A stretch of DNA of 64,000 nucleotides from Nonomuraea polychroma (lineage in GTDB: Bacteria; Actinomycetota; Actinomycetes; Streptosporangiales; Streptosporangiaceae), in the NCBI RefSeq assembly GCF_004011505.1, contig NZ_SAUN01000001.1, positions 3,968,001 to 4,032,000 of the forward strand. The letters are read 5' to 3'. Below are positions 40,358-49,517 of the stretch, one piece after another. How positions within the stretch are numbered: the stretch's first letter is position 1; every line of letters begins with the position of its first letter. Both the position numbers and the translations under genes were made by a program. Under the pieces are notes generated by a model. It searched no databases and was not told the origin of the DNA. It saw nothing but the letters and a program-made list of their open reading frames with translations.

Positions 40358-43336
40358 TCAGCGGGTGTGCCCGCCCGTGCCGCGGTGGCCGAGTTCGGTG
40401 AGGGCGCGGTCGAGGGTGTCGGCGAAGAAGTCGGCGCCGGCTGGGTCGATGCACAGCGGTGGCTTGATCTTGAGGATGTTGAGGTGGTCGCCTGTGGGCT
40501 GGACGATGACGCCGAGGTGGAGCATGCGCTCGCAGAGTTCGGCCGTCTCCTCGGTGGCGGGCTCCAGAGTGTGGCGGTCGCGCACCAGTTCGAGGCCGAG
40601 GTAGAGGCCGGAGCCGTGCACGGCGCCGATGATGGGATGGTGCTCGGCGAGGGCCTGGAGCTTTGCCTTGAGGTGGGCGCCGGTGCGCACGGCGTTGCCT
40701 TGCAGGTCCTCGTCGCGCAGGGTGTCCAGGACGGTGAGGCCGGCGACGCTGGAGACGGGGCTGCCGCCGGTGGAGGAGAAGAAGTAGCCCTGGTCGCGGT
40801 AGCGGTCGGCGACGGCCCGGGTGGTGATGACGGCGCCCAGTGGATGGCCGTTGCCCATGGCCTTGGCGACACAGACGATGTCAGGGACGGCCTGCTGCTG
40901 CTCGAAGCCCCAGAACCAGGTACCCAGGCGGCCGTAGCCGACCTGGATCTCGTCGGCGATGGCCAGACCGCCGTGCCGACGCACCGCCGCGTACACCTGC
41001 GGGAGGTAGCCCTCGGGCAGAGCGACGCCGCCGGCGTTGCCGTAGTACGACTCGCTGAGGAAGGCGCCCGCCGGGCGGCCGGACGCGGCCAGCTCATCGA
41101 TCACCTGGACGGCTTCAAGGGCGTAGTTGTCGGCCTGTTCGCCGCGCCAACGCCCCCGGTAGGAGTTGGGTGAGTCAACCGTGTGGACCCAGCTCGGGCG
41201 GGTGGCCAGTGCGTTGGGGTTGTCCTGGAGAGAGGTGGACACGGCGTCGGACGCATAGGTCCAGCCGTGGTAAGCCTCGCGCAGGGCGACGACGTCGTGC
41301 TGTCCGGTGGCGCCGATCGCGAGCCGGATCGCCAGGTCGACGGCCTCGGAGCCCGAGTTGACCAGGAAGACGGTGTCCAGGGGGGCCGGCAGCAGAGCGG
41401 CGAGGCGTTCGGTGAACTGCACGACGGCGGCGTAGTGGAACCGGGAGTTGGTGTTGAGCCTTCGCAGCTGCCGCGAGATCGCCTGCTCGACGCGGGGATG
41501 GGCGTGGCCGAGCGGGGTGACGTTGTTGACCATGTCCAGATAGGAGCGGCCCTCGGCGGACACCATGTGGTGGCGCCAACCGCGTTCGATGCGGGGCGGG
41601 TTCTCGTAGTAGTGCTCTTGGACCGGGGCGAATGCCGCGTCGCGCCGGGCGAGCAGGTCGTCCTCCGGGGTGGCACCGCCGACAGCGGGCAGCCCGAGCA
41701 GCGGGGCGGGATCGGCGGTGAGCGCGAGCCAGCCGACGGCGTACTCGGGCCGCACCAGTGCGGGGATCGTGGGTGCCTCGGGCCGCCGGAGCGAGACGTG
41801 GACGCGAGCGCCGGCGGGCAGGGCGACCAGTTGGTCGCCTGCGTGCACGGGTCTGCCAGTGGGCGGGATCGGGTGGGCGGCGTCGGGGAAGGACAGATGC
41901 AGCACGTGGGGCCCGAAGGTGACGGCCGCGCGGCCGGGCACCGCCGCCAGCACCTCGCCGTCGCCCGGCGCCTGCAGGACGGCGGGCCCGTCGAGCCACA
42001 GGTCGACGCCCGTGGCGATGGTGGCGGGCGAGGTGGTGGACAGGGCGGGGGCAGCGGTGAGCTGCGCCTGACCGTAGCGGGTGGTGACGGTGGTGGCGCC
42101 GGCGGTGAGCAGGCCGGCAGCGAGACGGTCCACGGCTGCGTCCTCCAGCCAGGTGCCGTGGTCCATGGTGTCGGACCCGACGGCCAGGTCCAGCACAGCG
42201 ATGCCTGCGGGGTCCGGTCCGGCCAGCACGGGCACCGCGGGCACCGCGGCGGTGGCCCGTTGGCGGGTCAGGCCGAATGTCTCGACGATCAGTTCGGTCA
42301 TCACCGCAGTCGGCACGGCGCGGGCCTGCTCGAAGATGCGCCACTCGCGCTCGAGCGCGGCGTTCACGTAGGCGTTGTCGCCGTCGACGGCGGCCTGGTG
42401 CCGTCCGCTGACCACCAAGGTGGCCGCCCGGAGCACCACCAGGGGCCACAGAGCCGTCGCCTCGTCCCCGGACAGCGGCCTGATCTCGTGGAACGCGCGG
42501 ACGGCGGGCAGGACGTGGTGCGGTTCCATGCCGTCGTGGTGGAGGATCGAGGACAGTGTCACGGCGAGCTCGCACACCGCCCAACTGTCCGTCAGGTCGC
42601 CGAAGTCGATGATCCCGTCGGGCAGTGGCACGGGGCTTTCGGGCGAGATGACGAGATTGTCGTCGGTCAGGTCCAGATGCACGGCCTGGCGCGGTAGCCG
42701 GTCGGCGACCCCCAGGAGAACGGCCCAGGCCTCCGTGGTCGCGGCCAGCACGGCGGATCTGCGCTCCGCCTCGACGACGTGGTCCGAAAGTCGCGTGACC
42801 ACGCGGTCGGCGTGGCGGGGATCCCACTGCAGGACCCGCTCCAGGCCCGGATGACGGAAGGACCGCAGGGTCGTGCTGACCTGGCCGACGATACGACCCA
42901 TGGCCGCGACCGTCCGGGGCGTCAGGTGACGTGAGCCGGAGAGCGTCCCACCGCGCAGATACCGCAGCAGGCGGGCGGTGACCGGACCGTTGTCGGTTGG
43001 GACGGTGGCAGTCCTGCGGACACCATCGACATCGCGCACAACGGTCGCGACACGCAGACCGGGATGTGCGTCGGCGATCAGGTCTGCGGCGGTGTCCTGC
43101 GCGTCGATCTCGGTCGCGGTGAACGCCGGGTTGGCGATTTTGAGGACGGCCACGGGCGATCCGTCGTCGTGGGTCAGCAGGAAGTTGGCGTCCTGCTGAC
43201 TGCCCAGCGCCTCGGCGCGGACCGCGAGCCCGAAGTGCTCGGCGGCGGTCCGGCGGGCCTCTTCGGTGGTCAGCCGTGGGGCAGGCAGGCCCTGATGCGT
43301 GAAGAAGTCGATGGTGAGGGGCTGGTGATGCGTCAT
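40358..43336 (-). CDS. Trifunctional kinase-like/M23-like/class III aminotransferase fusion
   Basis: A 992-residue cytosolic protein. Residues about 30-300 form an APH/homoserine-kinase-like fold (GSQQDANFLLTHDDGSPVAVLKIANP; catalytic loop VHLDLTDDNLVI; IIDFGDL). About 390-540 is a biotinyl/M23-peptidase-like beta domain (DLWLDGPAVLQAPGDGEVLAAVPGRAAVTFG). About 570-985 is a class III PLP aminotransferase with VNSGSEAVDLAIRLA, IADEIQVGYGRLGTWFWGFE and Schiff-base Lys825 in VAKAMGNGHPLGAV. The same fusion occurs in bacteria beside amino-acid permeases and Lrp regulators, as here. It may act on an amino alcohol or phospho-amine, related to the ethanolamine-phosphate lyase/AGXT2 group. Confidence 0.9.
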   Translation of the reverse strand: MTHHQPLTIDFFTHQGLPAPRLTTEEARRTAAEHFGLAVRAEALGSQQDANFLLTHDDGSPVAVLKIANPAFTATEIDAQDTAADLIADAHPGLRVATVVRDVDGVRRTATVPTDNGPVTARLLRYLRGGTLSGSRHLTPRTVAAMGRIVGQVSTTLRSFRHPGLERVLQWDPRHADRVVTRLSDHVVEAERRSAVLAATTEAWAVLLGVADRLPRQAVHLDLTDDNLVISPESPVPLPDGIIDFGDLTDSWAVCELAVTLSSILHHDGMEPHHVLPAVRAFHEIRPLSGDEATALWPLVVLRAATLVVSGRHQAAVDGDNAYVNAALEREWRIFEQARAVPTAVMTELIVETFGLTRQRATAAVPAVPVLAGPDPAGIAVLDLAVGSDTMDHGTWLEDAAVDRLAAGLLTAGATTVTTRYGQAQLTAAPALSTTSPATIATGVDLWLDGPAVLQAPGDGEVLAAVPGRAAVTFGPHVLHLSFPDAAHPIPPTGRPVHAGDQLVALPAGARVHVSLRRPEAPTIPALVRPEYAVGWLALTADPAPLLGLPAVGGATPEDDLLARRDAAFAPVQEHYYENPPRIERGWRHHMVSAEGRSYLDMVNNVTPLGHAHPRVEQAISRQLRRLNTNSRFHYAAVVQFTERLAALLPAPLDTVFLVNSGSEAVDLAIRLAIGATGQHDVVALREAYHGWTYASDAVSTSLQDNPNALATRPSWVHTVDSPNSYRGRWRGEQADNYALEAVQVIDELAASGRPAGAFLSESYYGNAGGVALPEGYLPQVYAAVRRHGGLAIADEIQVGYGRLGTWFWGFEQQQAVPDIVCVAKAMGNGHPLGAVITTRAVADRYRDQGYFFSSTGGSPVSSVAGLTVLDTLRDEDLQGNAVRTGAHLKAKLQALAEHHPIIGAVHGSGLYLGLELVRDRHTLEPATEETAELCERMLHLGVIVQPTGDHLNILKIKPPLCIDPAGADFFADTLDRALTELGHRGTGGHTR

Positions 43337-43566
43337 GCCGGGTACCTCGGAGCGGTTCGGTGGAGGGATGGGTGGATGCTGACCGGCAGGGGCGGTGGGT
43401 GAAGCATCGGCAGCACGTGATCGGCCGCCGTGGCGGCCGTCGGCACAAAGGCGAGAGGCCCCGGACAGGCGGACGGGACGCGCCGCGTCGACGACAGGTC
43501 GGGCCGACCACCGGAGCTGCTCTGTCCGGTCGCGCTGTCACCTCGGTGGTGGTGAGGCAGGAGTGC

Positions 43567-44007
43567 TCAATCGACGTCCCACAGAAAGCGGTGGGTGTGG
43601 ATCCCGAAGTACGGGAAGCTCTCCACCGCCGCGACGCCCTCGATGGGACGCACGACGACGTTGACGAAATCCAGGAGGGCGTACGGGCGACGGCAGACGA
43701 CCTCCACGAAGAGGTCGAAGGTGCCCGAGACGAGGACGGCGTAAACGACCTCGTCGTGGCGTGAGAGTTCGTCGGCCACCGCGCGGGGATCGCCGTCCAC
43801 GCGCAGACCGAGCATGGCCATGGTCTGCCCGCCCATGGCCATCGGGTCGGTGACCCCGACGACCTGTACCACCTTTGTGTCGATCAGTCGCTGCAGCCGC
43901 TGGCGGGCTGCCGAGGGCGACAGCCCGACTTTCGGCCCCAGATCGCTGTACGGGATCCGCCCGTCCACCTGCAGTTCCCGCAGGATGGCCCGGTCGATGT
44001 CGTCCAT
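43567..44007 (-). CDS. Lrp/AsnC-family regulator
   Basis: A 146-residue feast/famine regulator: HTH DDIDRAILRELQVDGRIPYSDLGPKVGLSPSAARQRLQRLIDTKVV, then the RAM ligand domain (AMLGLRVDGDPRAVADELSRHDEVVYAVLVSGTFDLFVEVVC). An AGGAGGT ribosome site 7 bp before ATG 44007 fixes the start (the upstream GTG lies inside this site). It sits between the aminotransferase fusion (same strand, 230 bp downstream) and a divergent truncated amino-acid permease. Its ligand is probably the amino acid or amine handled by both. Confidence 0.92.
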   Translation of the reverse strand: MDDIDRAILRELQVDGRIPYSDLGPKVGLSPSAARQRLQRLIDTKVVQVVGVTDPMAMGGQTMAMLGLRVDGDPRAVADELSRHDEVVYAVLVSGTFDLFVEVVCRRPYALLDFVNVVVRPIEGVAAVESFPYFGIHTHRFLWDVD

Positions 44008-44550
44008 GGCGTTCACCTCCTGTGCGTGAAAGAGCTAACCATTCAATCGAATCGCGTGCAATAGTGCCAAAGAACGCTCGAAGACGGAGTCTACGAAGAT
44101 GAATCGCTTGTCGGTGGCCGTCACGGGCACGGTGATCTCCTCCCTGAGCACTGAGGCGCACGTCACCGCCCTGTGCGGCTGGCCCTCCGGCGCCCACCGC
44201 GGCCCGAGTCTGCACCGCCGAACGCGCGGCGCCCGCCCGCTGAAACCTGGCCGGTCGCGGTGTTCGCCGACTTTGGCCCGCGCCAGCGGCTTCAGCCACC
44301 TTCGTGTACAGCGGGCGGCCAAGCTCTTCGCCGCTATGCCGTGTGGCCTGGTTCGGAACGGCCCACCCATGCACCGCGGCCCGCCTTGATCCATGGATCT
44401 CGTGGACGAACCCCTCTTGACGCACTGGTTTCCCTAGGTATTCCATACGGCCGCCGGGAGTGGACGAATCGAGGACGCCCCGAAGCCGCCGGAGACGATA
44501 GCGCGCTCGCCCCTCATGCCCATCGCACGAGTCGATCGGAACTCGTCCCC
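44008..44550. other. Divergent region between Lrp and truncated permease
   Basis: About 540 bp. The frames here lack protein-like pattern. On the plus strand TTGACG (44417) and TATTCC (44439), 16 bp apart, form a candidate promoter for the permease stump. I recognise no Lrp consensus. Confidence 0.35.
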
Positions 44551-44874
44551 ATGACCGATACGCTCCGCCCTGCCGAGACGGCTCTGCCGCAGGAGCCCGG
44601 CAGTCCCCAGAAGCTCAGACGCTCGATAGGCGTCGTCGGCGGCACCCTGCTCACACTTTCCTGTGTGACCCCCGCCTCCACGATCTTCGTGATCGTCCCG
44701 GATCTGCGTGGTGGGAACACCCTTAACTCCAGCTCTGGCGGTGCTGCAGACGGAGGTTCGATGGATGGCTCTCGCCGGGCCGAAGATCTTGTTATGGCGA
44801 CGCCAATTAGCGCTGAAGACGCATCGCAAGAACCGGTGAAAGTCACACAATTCATGATCGCTTCATGTACGTGA
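44551..44874 (+). pseudogene. APC-family amino-acid permease, truncated
   Basis: ATG 44551 opens MTDTLRPAETALPQEPGSPQ and the first helix LRRSIGVVGGTLLTLSCVTPASTIFVIVPDL, which match the start of APC permeases. Just after VPDL (about 44703) the sequence changes character and runs into unrelated DNA to a stop at 44874. Eleven of twelve helices are gone. The permease was presumably the transporter of the Lrp/aminotransferase unit. Confidence 0.7.
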
Positions 44875-44901
44875 TAATCGGCCCTTACCACGTACATGAA
44901 G
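44861..44901. repeat. 13-bp-arm inverted repeat
   Basis: CTTCATGTACGTG (44861-44873) and CACGTACATGAAG (44889-44901) are exact complements with a 15-nt loop that can add three more pairs. It lies in the debris between the truncated permease and the MFS remnant. Possibly the end of a lost element, or a terminator. Confidence 0.6.
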
Positions 44902-44966
44902 GGGGGATTCTACGTACGGGCTTGCCGACCAGTCAGCCGCTCGTGACGTGGGGCGGCATGGGTTCT

Positions 44967-45640
44967 CTACTCGGCGTGCTCGACTGCGGCTTTCGGGAGT
45001 GCGAGCATCACGAGCGCCGTGATCAGGTAGAGCGCGGCGGAGACGATCAGGACAATGCTGAGCGCGTGACTGTAGTCGGGCAGCACCGGTGCTCCGGTGG
45101 CTGAACCGGTGACGGAGGTGAAGAAGATCGTACCGAGAACGGCGATGCCGACGGCGCCGCCGATCTGGTTGACGGTGGAGAGCACCCCGCCCGCGGCGCC
45201 TGCGTTGCGTCCGGGGACGCCTGCGAGGACGACGTTGACGAGAATGGGTGCGGCGAGGCCAAGCCCCAGGCCACCGATGAAGAGTGCGAGAGCGAGGAGC
45301 CAGTATCCGGGATCGTTGCCGTCCTTGACGATGTACCACAGGACGAGCTGAGATGCCGCGATGGTGAGCGAGCCGGCGATCAGGAGCGTTCTGCCCGCCT
45401 TGGCGGCGAGAGCGACGCCGAGGCCGGAGGTGATGATCGAGCCGAGCGCGTAGGAGAGGATCACCAGGCCGGTCTCCCATGCGGTTCGGCCGGTTCCGTT
45501 CTGAGAGGTAGACCGAGAGGGTGAGGAAGTACGACCCGATGCCGCCGAAGAAGAGTACCGAAGCGCTCATGCCGACTGCGAAGGCGCGGATTCTCAGCAG
45601 AGCCGGGTCAAAGACAGGTTCGTTTCCGCGTCCGCTGCCG
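44967..45640 (-). pseudogene. EmrB-type MFS exporter remnant, frameshifted
   Basis: The first piece reads NEPVFDPALLRIRAFAVGMSASVLFFGGIGSYFLTLSVYLS and the second, one frame over, GLVILSYALGSIITSGLGVALAAKAGRTLLIAGSLTIAASQLVLWYIV..GAAGGVLSTVNQIGGAVGIAVLGTIFF. They are helices 7-14 of a DHA2 pump. The join is near 45500. The N-terminal half is absent; its 5' end abuts the WYL remnant on the other strand. Confidence 0.75.
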
Positions 45641-45645
45641 TCGCC

Positions 45646-46384
45646 ATGGCGGTCGCCCTCCAGACCGTGCCGACGGTCCTCTCCGGCATCCGCGAGAACG
45701 CGGCCCGTGCTCTCGCCACGCTGCACCAGGCGATGCCCGTGCGCAGCCGCCTGCACGCCGAAGCGTTCACCGTCCTTTCAGCCCGCAACTACTGGGAGTT
45801 CCCCGCGCCACCGATCGACGCCGAGATCATCCGCGCCGTTGGCAGCGCGATCAACCGGCAGCACCTCGTTCGCGTGGACTACACCGGTGACGGCGAACCC
45901 GTCACGCTCACGCTGGAGCCGCACGATCTCGTGGTCTGGGCCGCACGCTGGTACATGGTCGCCTTCGACCCGGATGCGGACCGATGGCGCGCGATGCGCG
46001 TGGACCGCATCAAACCACACATGCCCACGCACACCCCCTTCGACCGACGTGACATCCCGCACGGCGATCCCGCCGCCTTTAGTCATGACCGCACACGACC
46101 GCGGAGACGCCGCCGCCGAATGGCCATGCCGTGGCTCAGCCATCGTCGCGCTGCCCGCCTCCACCGTCGCCCGGTTCCCCCCGGCGGATCAACAGTCGGG
46201 TACGTCACCGAAACCACGTGCCGACTCACCACTCGGCGCATGGTCATGGCCAGGACTGGCAGGACTGCTCCTCACCTTCGACGCCGACATCACAGACATC
46301 GAACCGGCCGAACTCAGGCAAGCCCTGCACTCCCTGCGCACCCGAATCATCAAGGAACTCCGACCCGACCGACCTCACCGGTGA
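45646..46384 (+). pseudogene. YafY-like WYL regulator, decayed
   Basis: The frame from 45646 reads ALQTVPTVLSGIRENAARALATLHQAMP..INRQHLVRVDYTGDGEPVTLTLEPHDLVVWAARWYMVAFDPDADRWRAMRVDRI, the middle and WYL part of a YafY-type regulator. The HTH is missing. Near 46085 the sense moves to another frame (HDRGDAAAEWPCRGSAIVALPASTVARF) and, after another shift, ends LGAWSWPGLAGLLLTFDADITDIEPAELRQAL at 46384. At least two frameshifts. Confidence 0.7.
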
Positions 46385-46649
46385 CCTGCACATCTGGCGT
46401 CCGCGTTCCCAATCAGCCGCTCACCTGCCTGACCAGCCAGCCTGTCTTCTCGGCAGCTCCCTACCGTTCTGAATGGACGCATGCTACCGAGGTAGATCGC
46501 GCGCACCTCCCTTACGGACGACTCGTGAGGGAGACAGGCGTGAAGGATGGAGGGAGTGAGCTGGTGTGTTCCGTAAGGGGATCCAGTGGGCTCAACAGCC
46601 AACTCAGAACCGGCGCAGCGACGGCCAGCGTCAGTTAGCGTCCACGGGA

Positions 46650-48067
46650 GTGGTGTACGGGTTTGAACCTACTCGTCACCTTGATGCCCGTGAGGGAAGA
46701 TCGATGTGACATGAGGGCGGCCACTCCGCGATCCTTCACAGCTGTCGAAGGCATAAGAAGGAGAACGAGAAGTGGCCGCTATGGACATTCTGCCTGCTGA
46801 GGGCGAGTGGTTCGACGAGAGCCTGGCGCAGGCCTCGCCCGATGTGCTGCGCGAGATGGTCGTGCGGATGGCGCAGATGATGATGGACGCCGAGGTCGAG
46901 CAGCGCTGCGGCGCCGGCTACGGCGAGGTGTCCGAGGCGCGCATCAACTCGCGTAACGGCTATCGGCGGCGCGAGTGGGACACCCGGGCCGGGACCGTCG
47001 AGTTGGCGATCCCCAAGCTGCGGCAGGGCTCGTACTACCCTGACTGGCTGCTGGAGCGGCAGCGGCGGGCCGAGCGGGCGCTGGCCTCGGTGGTGGCGAC
47101 TTCGTATCTGCTGGGTGTCTCGACCCGGCGGGTGGAACGGCTGGCCGAGCAGCTCGGGGTGACCAAGCTGTCCAAGTCGCAGGTCAGCGTGATGGCCCGG
47201 GAGCTGGATCAGATGGTGAGCGAGTTCCGCAACCGGCCGTTGGATGCCGGGCCGTACACGTTCGTGTGGATCGACGCGCTGACGCAGAAGGTGCGCGAGG
47301 GCGGGCGCACGGTCAACGTGCACGCCCTGGTCGCGACCGGCGTCAACGCCGACGGGCACCGCGAGATCCTCGGCATCGACGTGGTCTCCAGCGAGGATGG
47401 GGCGGGCTGGCTGGCGTTCTTGCGCGGTCTGGTCGCCCGCGGCCTGTCCGGCGTCAGTCTGGTGATCTCCGACTGTCATGCCGGGCTGCGCGATGCGATC
47501 GGCTCCACGCTGCCCGGCGCCTCCTGGCAGCGGTGTCGCGCGCACTACGCGCGCAACTTGGCGACCTGCGTTCCGAAGGCGGCTCAGCCGTGGGTGTCGA
47601 CCATGCTGCGCACCGTCTTCGAGCAGCCCGACGCCGCCTCGGTGCGCGCGCAGCACCGCCAGGTCGTCCAAGCGTTGGAGGACAAGTACCCCAAGGCCGC
47701 CGAACATCTGGACGAGGCGCGCGAGGACATCCTGGCCTTCGCCGTCTACCCCAAGGCGGTGTGGCGGCAGATCTGGTCCAACAACCCCCAAGAGCGGCTG
47801 AACAAGGAGATCCGCCGCCGTACCGACGTGGTCGGCATCTTCCCGCACCGAGACGCGATCATCCGGCTGGTCGGCGCGGTACTGGCCGAGCAGCACGACG
47901 AGTGGACCGAAGGCCGGCGCTACCTCGGCCTGGAAATCCTCGCCGACTGCCGCAAAGCAGCCGGAAGAAAGGCCAAAGAAGACGCCGCTGATGTCAATGT
48001 GACCAATGGTGCTATTGCTGCTTAAATAGCGATTCAGATCGCAGAGTGGTCGAATCTCATACACCAC
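46650..48067. mobile_element. IS256-family insertion sequence, no target duplication
   Basis: A 1418-bp element. The ends GTGGTGTACGGGTTTGAACC (left) and GTGGTGTATGAGATTCGACC (right, inverted) agree at about 15 of 20 bases and then ACTC. The transposase lies between them. The 8 bp outside the two ends (CCACGGGA and GATCTTGG) are unrelated, so no target duplication remains. The left flank is a WYL pseudogene region and the right flank a truncated MFS gene, so a deletion or recombination has joined two loci at this copy. Confidence 0.82.
46772..48025 (+). CDS. IS256-family (Transposase_mut) transposase
   Basis: A 417-residue MULE-type transposase. The N-terminal domain (LREMVVRMAQMMMDAEVEQRCGAGYGEVSEARINSRNGYRRREWDTRAGTVELAIPKLR) precedes the DDE core: VWIDALTQKVREGGR (first Asp), VISDCHAGLRDAIG (second), and the Glu of NPQERLNKEIRRRTDVVGIFPH; CRAHYARNL is the conserved C/DxxH motif. 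All core residues are present, so it should be active. An AAGGAGAACGAGAAG ribosome region precedes the start. Confidence 0.94.
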   Translation: MAAMDILPAEGEWFDESLAQASPDVLREMVVRMAQMMMDAEVEQRCGAGYGEVSEARINSRNGYRRREWDTRAGTVELAIPKLRQGSYYPDWLLERQRRAERALASVVATSYLLGVSTRRVERLAEQLGVTKLSKSQVSVMARELDQMVSEFRNRPLDAGPYTFVWIDALTQKVREGGRTVNVHALVATGVNADGHREILGIDVVSSEDGAGWLAFLRGLVARGLSGVSLVISDCHAGLRDAIGSTLPGASWQRCRAHYARNLATCVPKAAQPWVSTMLRTVFEQPDAASVRAQHRQVVQALEDKYPKAAEHLDEAREDILAFAVYPKAVWRQIWSNNPQERLNKEIRRRTDVVGIFPHRDAIIRLVGAVLAEQHDEWTEGRRYLGLEILADCRKAAGRKAKEDAADVNVTNGAIAA

Positions 48068-48284
48068 GATCTTGGACGCGGCCCAGCGTCAACGCGAACA
48101 CGGTCACCAGCTGGCCGGCGGCCGGCATGTCTACCTCAAGGTCGGCGGCAATCGCCGGCAGGAGACCGGCTATCACGAACGCGTCGGTGCCGACCGCGAA
48201 GGTGGCCAGCGCCAGTGGAAGCAGTGGTCTAAGGAAGTGACCGGATCCCTTCGGTCCCGACCCGGTGGTCTCGGTGCGATTCAA
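48068..48284 (-). pseudogene. MFS transporter cut by the IS256 end
   Basis: The frame opens with TTG 48284, overlapping the stop of the VOC gene (TTGA), and reads FLRPLLPLALATFAVGTDAFVIAGLLPAIAADLEVDMPAAGQLVTVFALT, helices 1-2 of a DHA1 pump. Helix 2 breaks off within a few codons of the IS256 right end. The other ten helices are gone. The VOC-MFS operon was controlled from the MarR-type operators at 48642-48685. Confidence 0.75.
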
Positions 48285-48625
48285 TCGTGGTTACCTGCCT
48301 GCTGGGACAGGCTGAACTCCACGCCCTGGTCATCCGTGCAGTGGGCGTAGGCACCAGACGGGATATTGACCGGATCTTCTGCCGTGCCACCGAGTTCGCG
48401 CACCCGAGCGACAGCGGCGGTGATGTCGTCGACGGCAAAGAAGATGCGCGGGTGTCGTGACGAATCATCGTGCGGCGATCCGCCCATGGGCTCGGGCCCC
48501 TGGATCATCGAGTAACCCGGGAAGTTGCCCTCATAGAAGGTCCACTCGAACAGCGAGCCCCAGAACCGCTGGGTTGCTTCGATGTCCCTGCTCGGCAGCT
48601 CAAAGTACGTGACCTCGCCACTCAT
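48281..48625 (-). CDS. VOC-family protein
   Basis: A 114-residue single VOC domain: VTYFELPSRDIEATQRFWGSLFEWTF, GYSMIQGPEPMGG, RIFFAVDDITAAVARVRELGG, and AHCTDDQGVEFSLSQQAG with the usual acidic metal residue. It is similar to small VOC proteins beside MarR regulators, often linked to resistance to electrophiles. It is divergent from a MarR gene and coupled downstream to a now truncated MFS pump. Confidence 0.88.
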   Translation of the reverse strand: MSGEVTYFELPSRDIEATQRFWGSLFEWTFYEGNFPGYSMIQGPEPMGGSPHDDSSRHPRIFFAVDDITAAVARVRELGGTAEDPVNIPSGAYAHCTDDQGVEFSLSQQAGNHD

Positions 48626-48641
48626 AGCCTATCCCTTCTGT

Positions 48642-48685
48642 ATGTCAGGGCTTCTGACATAGAAGCTATGTCATACTACTGACAT
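48642..48685. promoter_or_regulatory. Two MarR operators ATGTCA-N6/7-TGACAT
   Basis: ATGTCA-N7-TGACAT (48642-48660) and ATGTCA-N6-TGACAT (48668-48685) lie between the divergent VOC and MarR genes. The second overlaps the MarR start codon. The shared hexamers in a dyad, and the place, strongly suggest autoregulation by MarR. Confidence 0.72.
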
Positions 48686-49148
48686 GACGCAAGAAGAGGC
48701 CGTTGGCGACCTTGACCAGTCGGTGGGCTACGTCCTCAAGCAGGTGCAAGCGTCACTGCACACCGCGATGGATGAAGTGCTGCGTCCACTGGGCCTCACC
48801 GTTGCCCAATACGCATGCCTCGAACTGCTCGGCCAGCATCCGGGGCTGTCCAACTCCGAACTCGCCCGCCGCGCCTTCGTCACGCGCCAGTCGATGAACG
48901 TCGTCCTTCGCCGGCTACAAGAGCGGGGCCTGCTCACCCGGCCTGCTCACGCCGCTCATGGGCGGGCACTGCCCACCGAGCTCACCCGAGCCGGACAATC
49001 GACGCTGCGCGAGGCCAGTGTCGCCGTACGCGGCGTCGAACGGCAGATCTTCGCGCCGTTGTCGCAGGAGCAGCAGCGCCGGCTACGCGAGGATCTTGCC
49101 TCCTGCGCAGCCTCTGCGGTCGCAAACCAGCCCGTCACACAGCTCTGA
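48684..49148 (+). CDS. MarR-family regulator
   Basis: A 154-residue winged-HTH regulator: AQYACLELLGQHPGLSNSELARRAFVTRQSMNVVLRRLQERGLLTRP, with a wing (AHAAHGRALPTELTRAG) lacking the usual DxRxR motif but holding HGR. It should repress itself and the VOC-MFS operon through the ATGTCA dyads. The operator overlaps its start codon, so repression of itself is direct. No ligand is inferable. Confidence 0.9.
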   Translation: MTQEEAVGDLDQSVGYVLKQVQASLHTAMDEVLRPLGLTVAQYACLELLGQHPGLSNSELARRAFVTRQSMNVVLRRLQERGLLTRPAHAAHGRALPTELTRAGQSTLREASVAVRGVERQIFAPLSQEQQRRLREDLASCAASAVANQPVTQL

Positions 49149-49159
49149 GAACCAGAACG

Positions 49160-49370
49160 TCACGCAATCCAGCCGCTGCGCGGTGGCCGGCAGCGTGGCC
49201 AGGCGCCGCGAGGGGGGATGCTTCTTCAGCTGCGCCGGGTGGGCGGTCAGGCCGTAGCGGGCCAGCTCGTCCAGCAGCAGGTCAAGGGCCGCCCGCTGCT
49301 GCGGGCTGATCAGCAGGGCCAGGGTGTCATGCAGTTCCCGGGTGGCGCACTCCCGCTCGTAACACTCTGT
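49160..49370 (-). pseudogene. Possible Tn3-transposase internal remnant
   Basis: The minus strand reads ATRELHDTLALLISPQQRAALDLLLDELARYGLTAHPAQLKKHPPSRRLATLPATAQRLD, similar in pattern to the segment following DUF4158 in Tn3 transposases (LLTPEQRxxLDxLL..SRLAxLRRxP). No start or stop of its own. Weak assignment. Confidence 0.35.
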
Positions 49371-49517
49371 AGATCAAGGTTGCGCTGTGAAACCGAACGG
49401 AATCCCGCGCGGGCCGTGCTCTGAGGCGACCCACTCACAAAGGCCCATCTTTCGCGCGAGCCCCTTTGCCCGGGTCCACCGAGCGCGCCCGAGCGGGCGG
49501 TCACCCGTGTCGGCGGT

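Noticed and set aside
41183..42697. Plus-strand frame of over 500 codons opposite the aminotransferase fusion
   Set aside because: It mirrors the GC3 pattern of the coding strand; no domain, and the opposite strand carries the full fusion.
44035..44394. Minus-strand frame upstream of Lrp
   Set aside because: Composition is arginine-rich noise and it lies in the divergent promoter region.
46509..46579. 10-bp inverted repeat CCCTTACGGA/TCCGTAAGGG near the IS256 left flank
   Set aside because: Short arms 51 bp apart in degraded DNA; expected by chance often enough that I did not list it as a feature.
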